A stretch of DNA of 64,000 bases from Streptomyces celluloflavus (lineage in GTDB: Bacteria; Actinomycetota; Actinomycetes; Streptomycetales; Streptomycetaceae), in contig JOEL01000055.1 in assembly GCA_000720995.1 (NCBI GenBank), positions 16,593 to 80,592 of the forward strand. The letters run 5' to 3'. Below the pieces are notes generated by a model. That model worked only from the letters and a program-made list of their open reading frames with translations, did no database searches and was not told where the DNA came from. Position numbers and translations under genes: made by a program. Shown piece by piece: positions 10,642 through 18,814 of the stretch (position 1 is the first letter of the stretch; each line of letters opens with the position of its first letter).

Positions 10642-11418
10642 TCAGCTGCCGGCCGTGCGCGCCGAGAGGTAGCTCTCCAGCCCGTCGAGGATGCGCTCCA
10701 GGCCGAACTCCAGTGCTTGGCCCCGTGCGGCGGCATCGGCCTCGACGGACGCGACCGCGGCGGCGAGCGCGGGGAACCGGTCGGAGCGGCCGACGAGCAG
10801 TTCGTTCAGCGCGGCGCTCATGACCTGCTCGGGCTCGCTCGCCCGTGCGCTGCCCACCCCCATGGACGCCGACACCTGGCCGATGGCCCGGAGGTGGCCG
10901 CTCACCACCAGCACCGCGTCCAGCTGCTCGCCGCCGGTCAGGCCGGTGCCGGCGAGGGCGGCCACCGCGCGCTCGGTCCAGCCGAGTTCGTTGGGGCCCA
11001 TGACGCGGGGGCCGACGGTCGCGCCCAGCAGCCAGGGGTGGCGCGCGAAGACCGCTGACAGCTGCCCGGCCCATTCGCGCAGCGCGGCCCGCCAGCCGTC
11101 GGGGGCGTGGCCGGCGGCGTCGGCCCGCACGGCCGGGGGTTCGCCCATCGCGGTGTCGATCATGAGCGCGACCAGCTCCGTCTTGCCCGGGACGTAGCGG
11201 TACAGGGACATCTTGGTGAAGTCCAGTTCGCCCGCGACCCGTTGCATGGAGACCGCCCCGAGCCCGCCGATGTCGGCGAGGGCGATGGCCGTACGGGTGA
11301 TCCGGTCCAGACTCAGCGCCGGTTTGGGACCCCGGCTGGGGCGCTCGCGACCGCCCCACAACAACTCGGCGCTGCCCGCCTGATCCCCGAACACGCTGCT
11401 CTTCCCGTCTCCAGCCAC
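10642..11418 (-). CDS. TetR-family transcriptional repressor
   Basis: The 258-residue protein has an N-terminal helix-turn-helix in which GLGAVSMQRVAGELDFTKMS and SLYRYVPGK correspond to the recognition region at about residues 50-80. The all-helical ligand-binding part resembles the TetR C-terminal family. The start is GTG at 11418, with a GGGGG stretch just upstream. It is divergent from an FAD monooxygenase. The gap between them holds three copies of a GTATAC-containing operator at exact 21-bp intervals. The likely circuit is repression of itself and of the monooxygenase until a small aromatic or antibiotic ligand binds. The ligand is not known. Confidence 0.9.
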   Translation of the reverse strand: MAGDGKSSVFGDQAGSAELLWGGRERPSRGPKPALSLDRITRTAIALADIGGLGAVSMQRVAGELDFTKMSLYRYVPGKTELVALMIDTAMGEPPAVRADAAGHAPDGWRAALREWAGQLSAVFARHPWLLGATVGPRVMGPNELGWTERAVAALAGTGLTGGEQLDAVLVVSGHLRAIGQVSASMGVGSARASEPEQVMSAALNELLVGRSDRFPALAAAVASVEADAAARGQALEFGLERILDGLESYLSARTAGS

Positions 11419-11435
11419 CCCCGCATCCTAAAACC

Positions 11436-11492
11436 GTGTCCGAGGTATACGAAACTGCGTCCGGGGTATACAGAACAGTGTCCGTCGGATAC
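11436..11492. promoter_or_regulatory. Three phased operator copies between tetR-like gene and monooxygenase
   Basis: Three 15-bp boxes of form G(T/C)GTCCGnnGkATAC begin at 11436, 11457 and 11478. The spacing is exactly 21 bp, two helical turns. The third, GTGTCCGTCGGATAC, is nearly a perfect palindrome around its central T. Position and symmetry fit binding of the divergent TetR-type protein. Confidence 0.65.
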
Positions 11493-11570
11493 GGTTTTTC
11501 TTGTGAGTGCGGCGGATCGACTGGCCGGCGCGGTGGACAGGCCGCGACGGATCGACGTGGGGAGCGTGTG

Positions 11571-13025
11571 ATGGCGTACGGAGCGATGGCGGGCCGGGTG
11601 GCGGGGGAGCGGCCGGCGGTGCTGATCTCGGGGGCGAGCGTGGCCGGCCCGGCACTGGCCTACTGGCTGGGCCGCTACGGCTTCCGCCCCACCGTGGTCG
11701 AGGTGGCACCGGCCCTGCGCGGCGGCGGATTCGCGGTCGACTTCCGCGGGGCGGCGCAGCTGGACGTGCTGGCGCGGATGGGCGTCCTGGGCGAGATCCG
11801 CCGGTCCGGCACGGGCGGCGGCCCGATGCACTTCATCGACGACCAAGGCCGCCAACTAGCGTCACTGCCCCCGGAGTTCGCGGGCGGCGACGTCGAGATC
11901 CTGCGCTCGGAGCTGTCCCGCATTCTGTACGAGCGCAGCTTGTGCGGGGGCGGGCTGTACGGGCACGGGCTGTACGAGCACGGGTCGTGCGGGCGCAGTC
12001 TGAACGAGCACGGTCCGTACGGGGCCGCGGCTGGGGCGGCCGCCCCGGGTGCCCCGCCCGTCACCGAATATCTCTTCGGTGACTCCGTCACCTCGCTCAC
12101 CGAGTCCGAGGACGGGGTCCGGGTCACCTTCGAGCGGGGCGCGCCGCGCACCTTCGACCTGGTGGTCGGCGCGGACGGTCTGCACTCCACCGTGCGGCGG
12201 CTGGCCTTCGGCCCCGAGGAGCGATTCGTCAGCCACCTCGGCTACTACGTCGCCGGCTGGGACCTGCCCGCCGCGGCCCCGGGCGGCGGTGTTCCGGCCG
12301 ACGGCGTGCCGGTCGACGGCATGCCGGGCGGTGGTGTCCGGGGCCTCGCCGACCGGCCGGTGGGGTACGGCGAGCCCGGCCGGCTGATGAGTGCCGGCCG
12401 TACGGCCCGGCGGACCGGCGAGGCGGGGTACGCGGGCGAGGCGTTCTGCGTCTTCGCCGCCGCGGAGCTGACGTACGACCGGCGCGCTCCCACGGCGCAG
12501 AAGAAGCTGATAGCGCAGGCGTACGCGGGCGCCGGCTGGCGGACGCCGGAGCTGATCGAGACCCTGTGGGGCGCCAGGGACCTCTACTTCGACGCCATCA
12601 GCCGGGTCGATGTGCCGCGCTGGTCGGCGGGCCGGACCGTCCTCCTCGGCGACGCCGCGTACGGCGCGACGGTCGGCGGTATGGGCACGGGCTCGGCGAT
12701 CGTGGGGGCCTACGTCCTCGCCGGTGAACTGGCCGCCGCGGGCGGCGACCACCGCGCGGCCTTCGCCCGCTATGAACGGCGCCTGCGGCCCTATGTCACA
12801 CGGTGTCAGGAAGGCGGCCGGGGCGTGGGCGAGTTCCTGGCGCCGGCCACCCGGGAGGCGATGGCCGCGCGCAATGCCGCGCTGAACGACCCGGTCGCCG
12901 TCGCGGCCATGCTGGCGCAGGGTCAGGACCTCGCCGCGGACATCGTGTTGGAGGACTATCCGGCCAGGTGTGGCGGGGTGGCGCCATCGGTGACCGATGG
13001 CGGCGGATCCATACGCGGTGCGTGA
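11571..13025 (+). CDS. FAD-dependent monooxygenase (PHBH/TetX-like)
   Basis: The ATG at 11571 has GGGGAG about eight bases upstream and opens onto the dinucleotide fold VLISGASVAGPALA, so the longer reading frame through the operator region is not used. The 484-residue protein has the group A flavin monooxygenase layout: N-terminal FAD-binding fold, LVVGADGLHSTVR (the DG motif) near residue 200, and VLLGDAAYG near 360 for FAD ribityl binding. Such enzymes hydroxylate aromatic substrates or inactivate drugs with NAD(P)H. A TetR regulator is divergent and probably controls it. Two unusual glycine-rich insertions are present: one encoded by a 15-bp tandem repeat (11925-12029) and one around residues 240-265 rich in GV, DG and MP. 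The substrate is unknown. Confidence 0.9.
   Translation: MAYGAMAGRVAGERPAVLISGASVAGPALAYWLGRYGFRPTVVEVAPALRGGGFAVDFRGAAQLDVLARMGVLGEIRRSGTGGGPMHFIDDQGRQLASLPPEFAGGDVEILRSELSRILYERSLCGGGLYGHGLYEHGSCGRSLNEHGPYGAAAGAAAPGAPPVTEYLFGDSVTSLTESEDGVRVTFERGAPRTFDLVVGADGLHSTVRRLAFGPEERFVSHLGYYVAGWDLPAAAPGGGVPADGVPVDGMPGGGVRGLADRPVGYGEPGRLMSAGRTARRTGEAGYAGEAFCVFAAAELTYDRRAPTAQKKLIAQAYAGAGWRTPELIETLWGARDLYFDAISRVDVPRWSAGRTVLLGDAAYGATVGGMGTGSAIVGAYVLAGELAAAGGDHRAAFARYERRLRPYVTRCQEGGRGVGEFLAPATREAMAARNAALNDPVAVAAMLAQGQDLAADIVLEDYPARCGGVAPSVTDGGGSIRGA
11925..12029 (+). repeat. In-frame 15-bp tandem repeat inside the monooxygenase gene
   Basis: Seven consecutive 15-bp units, consensus CTGTACGAGCACGGG, encode pentapeptides such as LYERS, LCGGG, LYGHG, LYEHG, SCGRS and LNEHG. 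The first unit is the gene's own sequence after SRI. The rest look like in-frame copies of it. Confidence 0.75.
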
Positions 13026-13087
13026 TGACCGGCAGCCGGTGTCGCGGAATGACGTGATCCACATTTGTCAAGGACTGGTGACCAGCG

Positions 13088-13116
13088 GTCAACAAGTGAT
13101 CAAATCCGGTTATGCT
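13088..13116 (+). promoter_or_regulatory. Possible promoter upstream of the conservon
   Basis: TATGCT at 13111-13116 could be a -10 element, with GTCAAC 17 bases upstream as a poor -35. It sits in an unusually AT-rich patch about 120 bases before cvnA. Weak evidence. Confidence 0.25.
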
Positions 13117-13236
13117 ACTTCCGGTTCGGCTACGGGCAGTTGCCACAGGTGACGTCTGTGGCGGCACCGTCCGTGGAGCCGTGGCCCATGAGTCGTCCTG
13201 TGATCTTTCGATGGTTTGAGGGTTTTGAGGGTGCAG

Positions 13237-14883
13237 ATGGTGCGAGAAGGATCGTCGCCCGGGGGTCCGCGTCCCGCCTCGGTTCTCGCGTGGCTCGTGC
13301 CCACCGCGGTGACCGCCGTGGCCGCGGCCGTCGCCGCGGTGACGGTGCACTCATTGGCGCGGACGTCGGTCGTGTGGATCGGTGTGGCCGCCACCGTGGC
13401 GGTGGCCCTGGTCACCGCCGAGCTGTCCCGCCGCGGCCGGGTGATCGCGGAGCTGCGTGCGCGGGCCGCGGCGCAGCAGGCCGTGCTGGTCCGCCAGGAG
13501 GCGGAGAGCGTCCGGCTGTCGGCGGAGCTGCTGCCCGAGGCGGTGGCCCGGCTCGGCCAGGGCGAGTTCCCCGAGGACGTGCTCGCGTCGCTGTCGGACC
13601 GGATCGCCCGCCAGGCCCGGGAGGCGGGGCTCACCCCCGAGTTCGCCGCCGCCCACCAGGCCGTGCTGCGGTCCGTCCTGGAAGCCGTCGTCGCGGTGGA
13701 GGACCTGCGCGAGTCCGCCCAGCGGGCGTTCGTGAACATCGCCCGCCGGGTGCAGGCGATCGTCCACCAGCAGGCCCAGGAACTCCGTGAGATGGAGGAC
13801 CGCCACGGCCAGGCGCCGGACGTCTTCGGCGACCTGCTGCGACTGGACCACGGCACGGCCCTCATCGGCCGCCTCGCCGACTCCATCGCGGTGCTCGGCG
13901 GCGCCCGCCCCGGCCGCCAGTGGAGCCGGGCGGTACCGCTGTTCAGCGTGTTGCGCGGCGCGATGTCCCGGATCATCGACTACCAGCGCGTCGAACTCCA
14001 CTCCATCTCGGAGGTCGCGGTCGTCGGTACGGCGGTGGAACCGCTGATCCACGCCCTCGCCGAACTGCTGGACAACGCCACCCGCTACTCCCCGCCGCAG
14101 ACCCGGGTGCATGTGACCGCCGTAGAGGTGCAGTCCGGTATCGCCGTGGAGATCGAGGACGGCGGCGTGAGCATGAGCGAGGAGGCCCGCAAGCGCGCCG
14201 AGCGGATGCTGCGGCAGGCCCAGCAGGGCATCGACGTCAACGACCTGGGGGAGACCCCGCGGCTGGGCCTGGCCGTGGTCGGCCGGCTCTCGCAGCTCTG
14301 CAACTTCCAGGTGTCGCTGCGCACCTCGGCGTACGGCGGGGTCCGCGCGGTCGTGATCGTCCCGCAGGACCTGATCACCACCGCCCCGGCGACGGGCCGC
14401 GCACACGGCATCGGCACCGCGTCGGGCCCCCGGACGGTCCGCACGGAGCACGCCGCCGCGCAGATAGCCGCGCACATACCCGCACAGGGCTCGCCGCGGA
14501 CCGCGGTGCCCCCGCCGGCCGCGCCCGTCGCGCAGGCCCCGGTGGCGCCCGAACCGCCGCGGGCGGCGGACCTGCGGGACGACACCCTGGGCGACCTCCC
14601 GCAGGTGGCCGAGCGGACCTCGGGCGGTCTGCCGCAGCGGCGCCGCAAGGCGCGGGCCACGGCTCCCGCGGCGCCGCAGGTTCCCGGGGCCGCCCCGGCC
14701 CCCGTCACCGCTTCCCCCGCCCCCGCACCGGACGACGCACCGCAGGTGCAGCCCGGTATGTGGCTGGCGGCGTTCCAGAGCGGTCTGTCCGGCGAAAGCC
14801 AGACGCCCGCGTCCGCCGGCGCCTCCGGTGCGGCCGGTGCAGTCCGTGAGAAGAGTGACGAGCCGTCGGAAAAGAGTGAGTAG
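13237..14883 (+). CDS. cvnA: Conservon sensor-like histidine kinase CvnA
   Basis: This 548-residue protein starts with two hydrophobic helices (about residues 15-60). A helical linker follows, then an HATPase domain with the N-box ELLDNATRYSP near residue 280 and a degenerate G-region. The C-terminal 150 residues are rich in Pro and Ala. This is the CvnA component of Streptomyces conservons, membrane sensor-like kinases whose four-gene sets resemble eukaryotic G-protein receptor modules. ATG 13237 is chosen because GAGG lies six bases upstream. GTG or TTG codons a few residues earlier are possible. cvnB begins two bases after the stop, so the operon is tight. Confidence 0.88.
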   Translation: MVREGSSPGGPRPASVLAWLVPTAVTAVAAAVAAVTVHSLARTSVVWIGVAATVAVALVTAELSRRGRVIAELRARAAAQQAVLVRQEAESVRLSAELLPEAVARLGQGEFPEDVLASLSDRIARQAREAGLTPEFAAAHQAVLRSVLEAVVAVEDLRESAQRAFVNIARRVQAIVHQQAQELREMEDRHGQAPDVFGDLLRLDHGTALIGRLADSIAVLGGARPGRQWSRAVPLFSVLRGAMSRIIDYQRVELHSISEVAVVGTAVEPLIHALAELLDNATRYSPPQTRVHVTAVEVQSGIAVEIEDGGVSMSEEARKRAERMLRQAQQGIDVNDLGETPRLGLAVVGRLSQLCNFQVSLRTSAYGGVRAVVIVPQDLITTAPATGRAHGIGTASGPRTVRTEHAAAQIAAHIPAQGSPRTAVPPPAAPVAQAPVAPEPPRAADLRDDTLGDLPQVAERTSGGLPQRRRKARATAPAAPQVPGAAPAPVTASPAPAPDDAPQVQPGMWLAAFQSGLSGESQTPASAGASGAAGAVREKSDEPSEKSE

Positions 14884-14885
14884 CC

Positions 14886-15293
14886 ATGATTCAGCACCGG
14901 CCCAACATGGACTGGATGCTCAAGGACCTCGCGGAGAGCGTTCCGCAGACCCGACACGTCGTCGTGCTGTCCTCGGACGGCCTGCGGATGGCCCAGTACG
15001 GCACGGACACCGACACCGCGGACAGACTGGCGGCGGCCTGTGCCGGACTCCAGAGTCTGGCGGGCGCCGTCTCCGCGGAATTCCCGCAGAGCGACGGCCG
15101 GATGCGGATGGTCGTCATCGAACTGGACGGCGGCTTCTTCTACTTGATGGCGGCGGGCGCCGGGGCTTATCTGGCGGTGCTGGCCGACGAGGGAGTGGAC
15201 GCGGGGCTGATAGGCCAGCGGATGCGGGATCTGGTCGCCCGCATCGGCGAGCACCTCAGCAGCCCACCGCGCCACGACGGACAGGCCGGATGA
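14886..15293 (+). CDS. cvnB: Roadblock/LC7-domain protein CvnB
   Basis: This 135-residue protein is a single Roadblock/LC7 domain. The opening DWMLKDL is followed by VVLSSDGLRMA and a central LQSLAGA helix. Proteins of this class bind small GTPases such as MglA or Ras-like partners and modulate their GTPase cycle. Here the expected partner is CvnD, two genes downstream. The gene begins two bases after cvnA and is certainly part of the same operon. Length and gene order match known conservons. Confidence 0.92.
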   Translation: MIQHRPNMDWMLKDLAESVPQTRHVVVLSSDGLRMAQYGTDTDTADRLAAACAGLQSLAGAVSAEFPQSDGRMRMVVIELDGGFFYLMAAGAGAYLAVLADEGVDAGLIGQRMRDLVARIGEHLSSPPRHDGQAG

Positions 15294-15342
15294 ACCGGCC
15301 CGCCGAACGGCAGGGCAGGGCCGGGCGAAGCGGGGCGCAGGC

Positions 15343-15705
15343 ATGAGCGAGGCGGACCAGGACTGGGAGGACCAGAGCCCCGAGCGGCTCTATGTGATCA
15401 CCGGCGGGCGCAGTGGCACCTCCGGGAAGTCCGCCTCCCTCGACCTGGTCACGCTGATCGTGTCGAAGGCCGGCCCCAGGCTGGGGATGCAGCCCGAGCA
15501 CGCCGCGATCGTGCGGCTGTGTCACTCCCCGCTGTCCGTGGCGGAGCTGTCCGCCTATACGCGGCTGCCGGTCAGCGTGGTCACCGTGCTGCTGGGTGAT
15601 CTGCTGGCCGACGGCCGGGTGGTGGCGCGTGCGCCCGTCCCACCCGCTCAACTTCCCGACCGTGCCCTGATTGAGGCGGTGATCCATGGACTTCAACAGC
15701 TCTGA
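15343..15705 (+). CDS. cvnC: DUF742 protein CvnC
   Basis: This 120-residue protein has the DUF742 layout: RLYVITGGRS near the start, a central helical segment, then the winged-helix-like LSVAELSAYTRLPVSVVTVL. The winged-helix character suggests DNA or protein binding, but the function of DUF742 in conservons is not established. It starts 49 bases after cvnB. Its 3' end overlaps the start of cvnD by 20 bases, so cvnD translation is probably coupled to it. Confidence 0.92.
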   Translation: MSEADQDWEDQSPERLYVITGGRSGTSGKSASLDLVTLIVSKAGPRLGMQPEHAAIVRLCHSPLSVAELSAYTRLPVSVVTVLLGDLLADGRVVARAPVPPAQLPDRALIEAVIHGLQQL

Positions 15706-16309
15706 GACGCTTCTTGAGCACCCGGCCGAGGGGCCGCGGGCCGAGGACGAACTGCCGCAGACGGCCGCCGCCGCGGTCAAGGTGGTGATCGTCGGCGGCT
15801 TCGGCGTCGGCAAGACGACCCTGGTCGGTTCGGTCAGCGAGATCCGGCCGCTGACGACCGAGGAGACGATGACCCAGGCCGGTGTCGGGGTGGACGACAT
15901 CGTGGGTGTCGAACGCAAGACCTCCACGACCGTGGCGATGGACTTCGGCCGCATCAGCCTCAACGACGAACTGGTCCTCTACCTCTTCGGCACCCCCGGC
16001 CAGCAGCGGTTCTGGTTCCTGTGGAACGGCCTGTTCGACGGTGCCCTGGGCGCGGTGGTGCTGATCGACACCCGGCGGCTGGAGGTCAGCTTCGACGTCA
16101 TCGGGCGCCTGGAGGAGCGCGGCGTCCCGTTCGTGGTGGCCGTCAACACCTTCCCGGACGCGCCCGTCCACGGCATCGAGGAGCTCCGCACCGCCCTCGA
16201 TCTGCCGGCGGAGGTACCGATCATCGACTGCGACGCGCGGCTGCGCACCTCCAGCCGCGATGTGCTGATGGCGCTGATGCGCTATCTGCACTCCCTCGCC
16301 GCGGCCTGA
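15686..16309 (+). CDS. cvnD: Small GTP-binding protein CvnD
   Basis: This 207-residue Ras-like GTPase of the conservon type has P-loop GGFGVGKTT at residues 37-45. The switch II region reads LFGTPGQQRFW, with GTPGQ replacing the usual DxxG. The base-recognition site appears as VNTFPDAP instead of a canonical NKxD. These changes are usual for the bacterial MglA/CvnD branch. It should cycle between GTP and GDP and act with CvnB and the CvnA membrane kinase. The ATG lies inside cvnC with a 20-base overlap. The operon probably ends here, since the next 289 bases are non-coding repeat-rich DNA. Confidence 0.92.
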   Translation: MDFNSSETLLEHPAEGPRAEDELPQTAAAAVKVVIVGGFGVGKTTLVGSVSEIRPLTTEETMTQAGVGVDDIVGVERKTSTTVAMDFGRISLNDELVLYLFGTPGQQRFWFLWNGLFDGALGAVVLIDTRRLEVSFDVIGRLEERGVPFVVAVNTFPDAPVHGIEELRTALDLPAEVPIIDCDARLRTSSRDVLMALMRYLHSLAAA

Positions 16310-16324
16310 GACCCGCCACGGAAA

Positions 16325-16436
16325 ACCGGAGAACGGGAACGCCGGGAGACCGGAGAACAGGGACACCGGAGAACGGGGACACCGGGGCAGTGGAGGGCCG
16401 GAGAACAGGAGAGCCGAGGAGGCGGAGAGGTGGGAG
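16325..16436 (+). repeat. Degenerate 8-bp tandem array in the cvnD downstream gap
   Basis: Fourteen consecutive 8-bp units follow one another without gaps. ACCGGAGA alternates with ACGGGGAC-like units, giving a 16-bp higher-order period in the first half and more decay in the second. The array fills much of the 289-base gap between cvnD and the TPR gene. Confidence 0.6.
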
Positions 16437-16598
16437 AACCGACGAGCCGCCCGGCGATTCCCTCCCCCCCGGTTGTCCTGAAGTATCCGGAGCCGGGCGC
16501 CGGATGCCGGGCTCCCGATACCTTGATCCGGCAGGCGGGGCAGCGGTGCGGTACGGCCGTACGGGACCGGCCCCGGGACAGGCAGGGGGAGTTGCGGC

Positions 16599-18785
16599 AT
16601 GGTGGATCCCATCTCGATCGGTGCGGTCACGGCGGTCCTGGGCACGGTGACGATGTCCATGGCCAACGAGGCCGGGAAGCGGGCCTGGGAATCGGCCGGC
16701 GTACTCGTCCGGCGGATCGCCGGGCGGGAGACGCCCGCGCCGGACGGCAGCGAGGCGCGGGCGGCCCTGGCCGGACTGCTGGTCGAGGGCGCCCAGCGCG
16801 ATCCGGCGCACGCCCGCGCCCTCGCCGCCTGGCTGAACGGCGCCCCGCGGCCCGGCGGCGCCGACGCCGTACCGCGTCAACTCCCCGTCTCCGTAAGGTT
16901 CTTCACCGACCGGCAGGACCCGCTCAAGCGACTCGACCGGGAGGCCGGGCGGCCGGCCGACGGGCGGCCGCGGCTCGCCCTGGTCCACGGCCCGGACGGT
17001 ATCGGCACCAGCGCGCTGGCCGTCCACTGGGGCAACGCCCACCTGGCACGCTTCCCCGACGGGCAGCTGTACGCGGACCTGCGCGGCCCGGCGCCGGACG
17101 GCGCGCTCGACCAGGCCACCGTGCTGCGCCTCTTCCTCCGGCAGCTGGGGTTCCCGGACGGGGAGATCCCGCCGGCCGTCGAGGACCGTGCCGACCTGTA
17201 CCGCACCAGCGTCGCGGACCGCCGGCTGCTCGTCGTCCTCGACCACGCGCAGTCCGCCGCCCAGGTCCTGCCGCTGCTGACCTCGGCGGCCGGGGTGTTC
17301 ACGATCGTGGTGGCCCGCCGCCCGCTGAGCGGCCTGGACGCCGTACCGGTCCCCGTCGGCCCGCTGCCCGAGAAGTACGCCCGCGACCTCCTCGGCCAAC
17401 TCACCGGCGAGGAGACCCTCGCCGCGGCGCGGGCCGCGCTGCCGGAGGTGCTCGCCCGGTGCGCCGGCTCGCCGTTCGCCCTGCGTGCCGCCGCCGTACG
17501 GCTGGCGGAGCCGGCCCGCCCGCACCAGGAGCCGCCCGTGCGCGACGACGACCCCGTCCACACCGCCGCCGAGGACGCCTACCAGGACCTCGCCCCGGAC
17601 GCCGCGCGGCTCTACCGCCTGCTGGCGCTGCGCCCCTGGCCCGCCATCGGCCCCGGCCTGGCCGCCGCCACCGCGCAGCTCACCGCTCCCCGGGCCGCGG
17701 CGCTGCTCGCCGAACTGGCCGCCCACCGGCTGCTGGAGACCACCGCCACCGGCCACTACCGCTACCGCCCCTCCGTACGGCGGCACGCCGAGACGGCCGC
17801 CGCCCGCGAGGACGGCATCGCCGGCTGCACCGCCGCGGTGACCCGGGCGGTGGCCGCCTCACTGCGGTTCGCGGTACGTGCCGACCGCGCCGTGCTCCCC
17901 CAGCGCTGGCACCTGGGCCCGCTGTACGCGACGCTGGAGCCGGGCCCGTACGCCGACCAGGGCGAGGCGCTGGCCGCCCTCACCGGTGAGCTGGGTCGGC
18001 TCCTCGAAGCCGTCCGGGCCGCCGAGGAGTTCGCAGATCCGGACTCCGTCTGCCAGCTGTGCGAGGCGCTGTGGGCGGTGCAGCTCAAGGCGGGCCGCCA
18101 TGACGAGCTGCTGCCCGCCCTCCGCGCGGGGGTGCGGGCCGCGGACGCGCTGGAGGCCGCGGCGCACGCCACCGTCGGCGCCCCCGCACCCGCCCCCGCC
18201 GCCGACGGCCTCGCCGCCCGCTCCCGGATGGCCGGGCGGATGCACACCCAACTGGCGCTGGCCCTCACCGAGGTGCGGCACTACGAGGAGGCCGAGTCCG
18301 AACTCCGCGCCGCCGCCGAGGCGGAGCGCCGGGCCGGCCACCTCCGCGGCCGGGCCACCGCCGTCGAGACCCTGGGCCTGCTCCGGCTGCGGCAGTGGCG
18401 CTACCGGGAGGCGTACGACCACTTCGACGAGGCCGCCGCGCTGCTCGCCGGTATCCCCGAGGACGGTGAGGGCGCCGCCGATCTGCCGCGCGCCCGTGCG
18501 CTCCTGGAGCGCCACCGCGGGCGTGCGCTGCGCGGCCTGCTCGACTGGGACGACGCCCGGGAACGGCTGGGGCGCGCCCTGCGCTTCTTCCGGGACAGCG
18601 CCGAACCGTACAACACCGCCCGCACCCTCACCGACCTCGCCGAGACCCACCTCGACGCCGGTGACCCGGCCGCCGCGCTGCCCTTGATCGACGAGGCGGC
18701 CGCCCTGCTCCAGGAGGAAGGGGCGGCCTTCCCCCTCGGCCTCCTCCGGGCGTTGCGCGAGCGGTGCGTGGCGGAGGCGGAGTGA
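16599..18785 (+). CDS. STAND-like NTPase/TPR protein with defective P-loop
   Basis: The 728-residue protein begins with a helical region. A domain closely resembling NB-ARC/STAND ATPases of actinomycetes follows, with FPDGQLYADLRG after the P-loop and LLVVLDHAQSAAQVLPLL as Walker B. However, the P-loop reads GPDGIGTS (131-138), so the essential lysine is replaced by Thr137, and Walker B has DH rather than DD or DN. The C-terminal 300 residues contain several TPR-like helical pairs, for example RHYEEAESELRAAAE and WRYREAYDHFDEAAALL. It may be a non-hydrolysing scaffold or regulator. GGGGGAG lies just before the ATG. It sits directly downstream of the conservon, but no functional link is proven. 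Confidence 0.8.
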   Translation: MVDPISIGAVTAVLGTVTMSMANEAGKRAWESAGVLVRRIAGRETPAPDGSEARAALAGLLVEGAQRDPAHARALAAWLNGAPRPGGADAVPRQLPVSVRFFTDRQDPLKRLDREAGRPADGRPRLALVHGPDGIGTSALAVHWGNAHLARFPDGQLYADLRGPAPDGALDQATVLRLFLRQLGFPDGEIPPAVEDRADLYRTSVADRRLLVVLDHAQSAAQVLPLLTSAAGVFTIVVARRPLSGLDAVPVPVGPLPEKYARDLLGQLTGEETLAAARAALPEVLARCAGSPFALRAAAVRLAEPARPHQEPPVRDDDPVHTAAEDAYQDLAPDAARLYRLLALRPWPAIGPGLAAATAQLTAPRAAALLAELAAHRLLETTATGHYRYRPSVRRHAETAAAREDGIAGCTAAVTRAVAASLRFAVRADRAVLPQRWHLGPLYATLEPGPYADQGEALAALTGELGRLLEAVRAAEEFADPDSVCQLCEALWAVQLKAGRHDELLPALRAGVRAADALEAAAHATVGAPAPAPAADGLAARSRMAGRMHTQLALALTEVRHYEEAESELRAAAEAERRAGHLRGRATAVETLGLLRLRQWRYREAYDHFDEAAALLAGIPEDGEGAADLPRARALLERHRGRALRGLLDWDDARERLGRALRFFRDSAEPYNTARTLTDLAETHLDAGDPAAALPLIDEAAALLQEEGAAFPLGLLRALRERCVAEAE

Positions 18786-18814
18786 GGGGGACGGGGTGAG
18801 GGGAAGGGCGGGCG

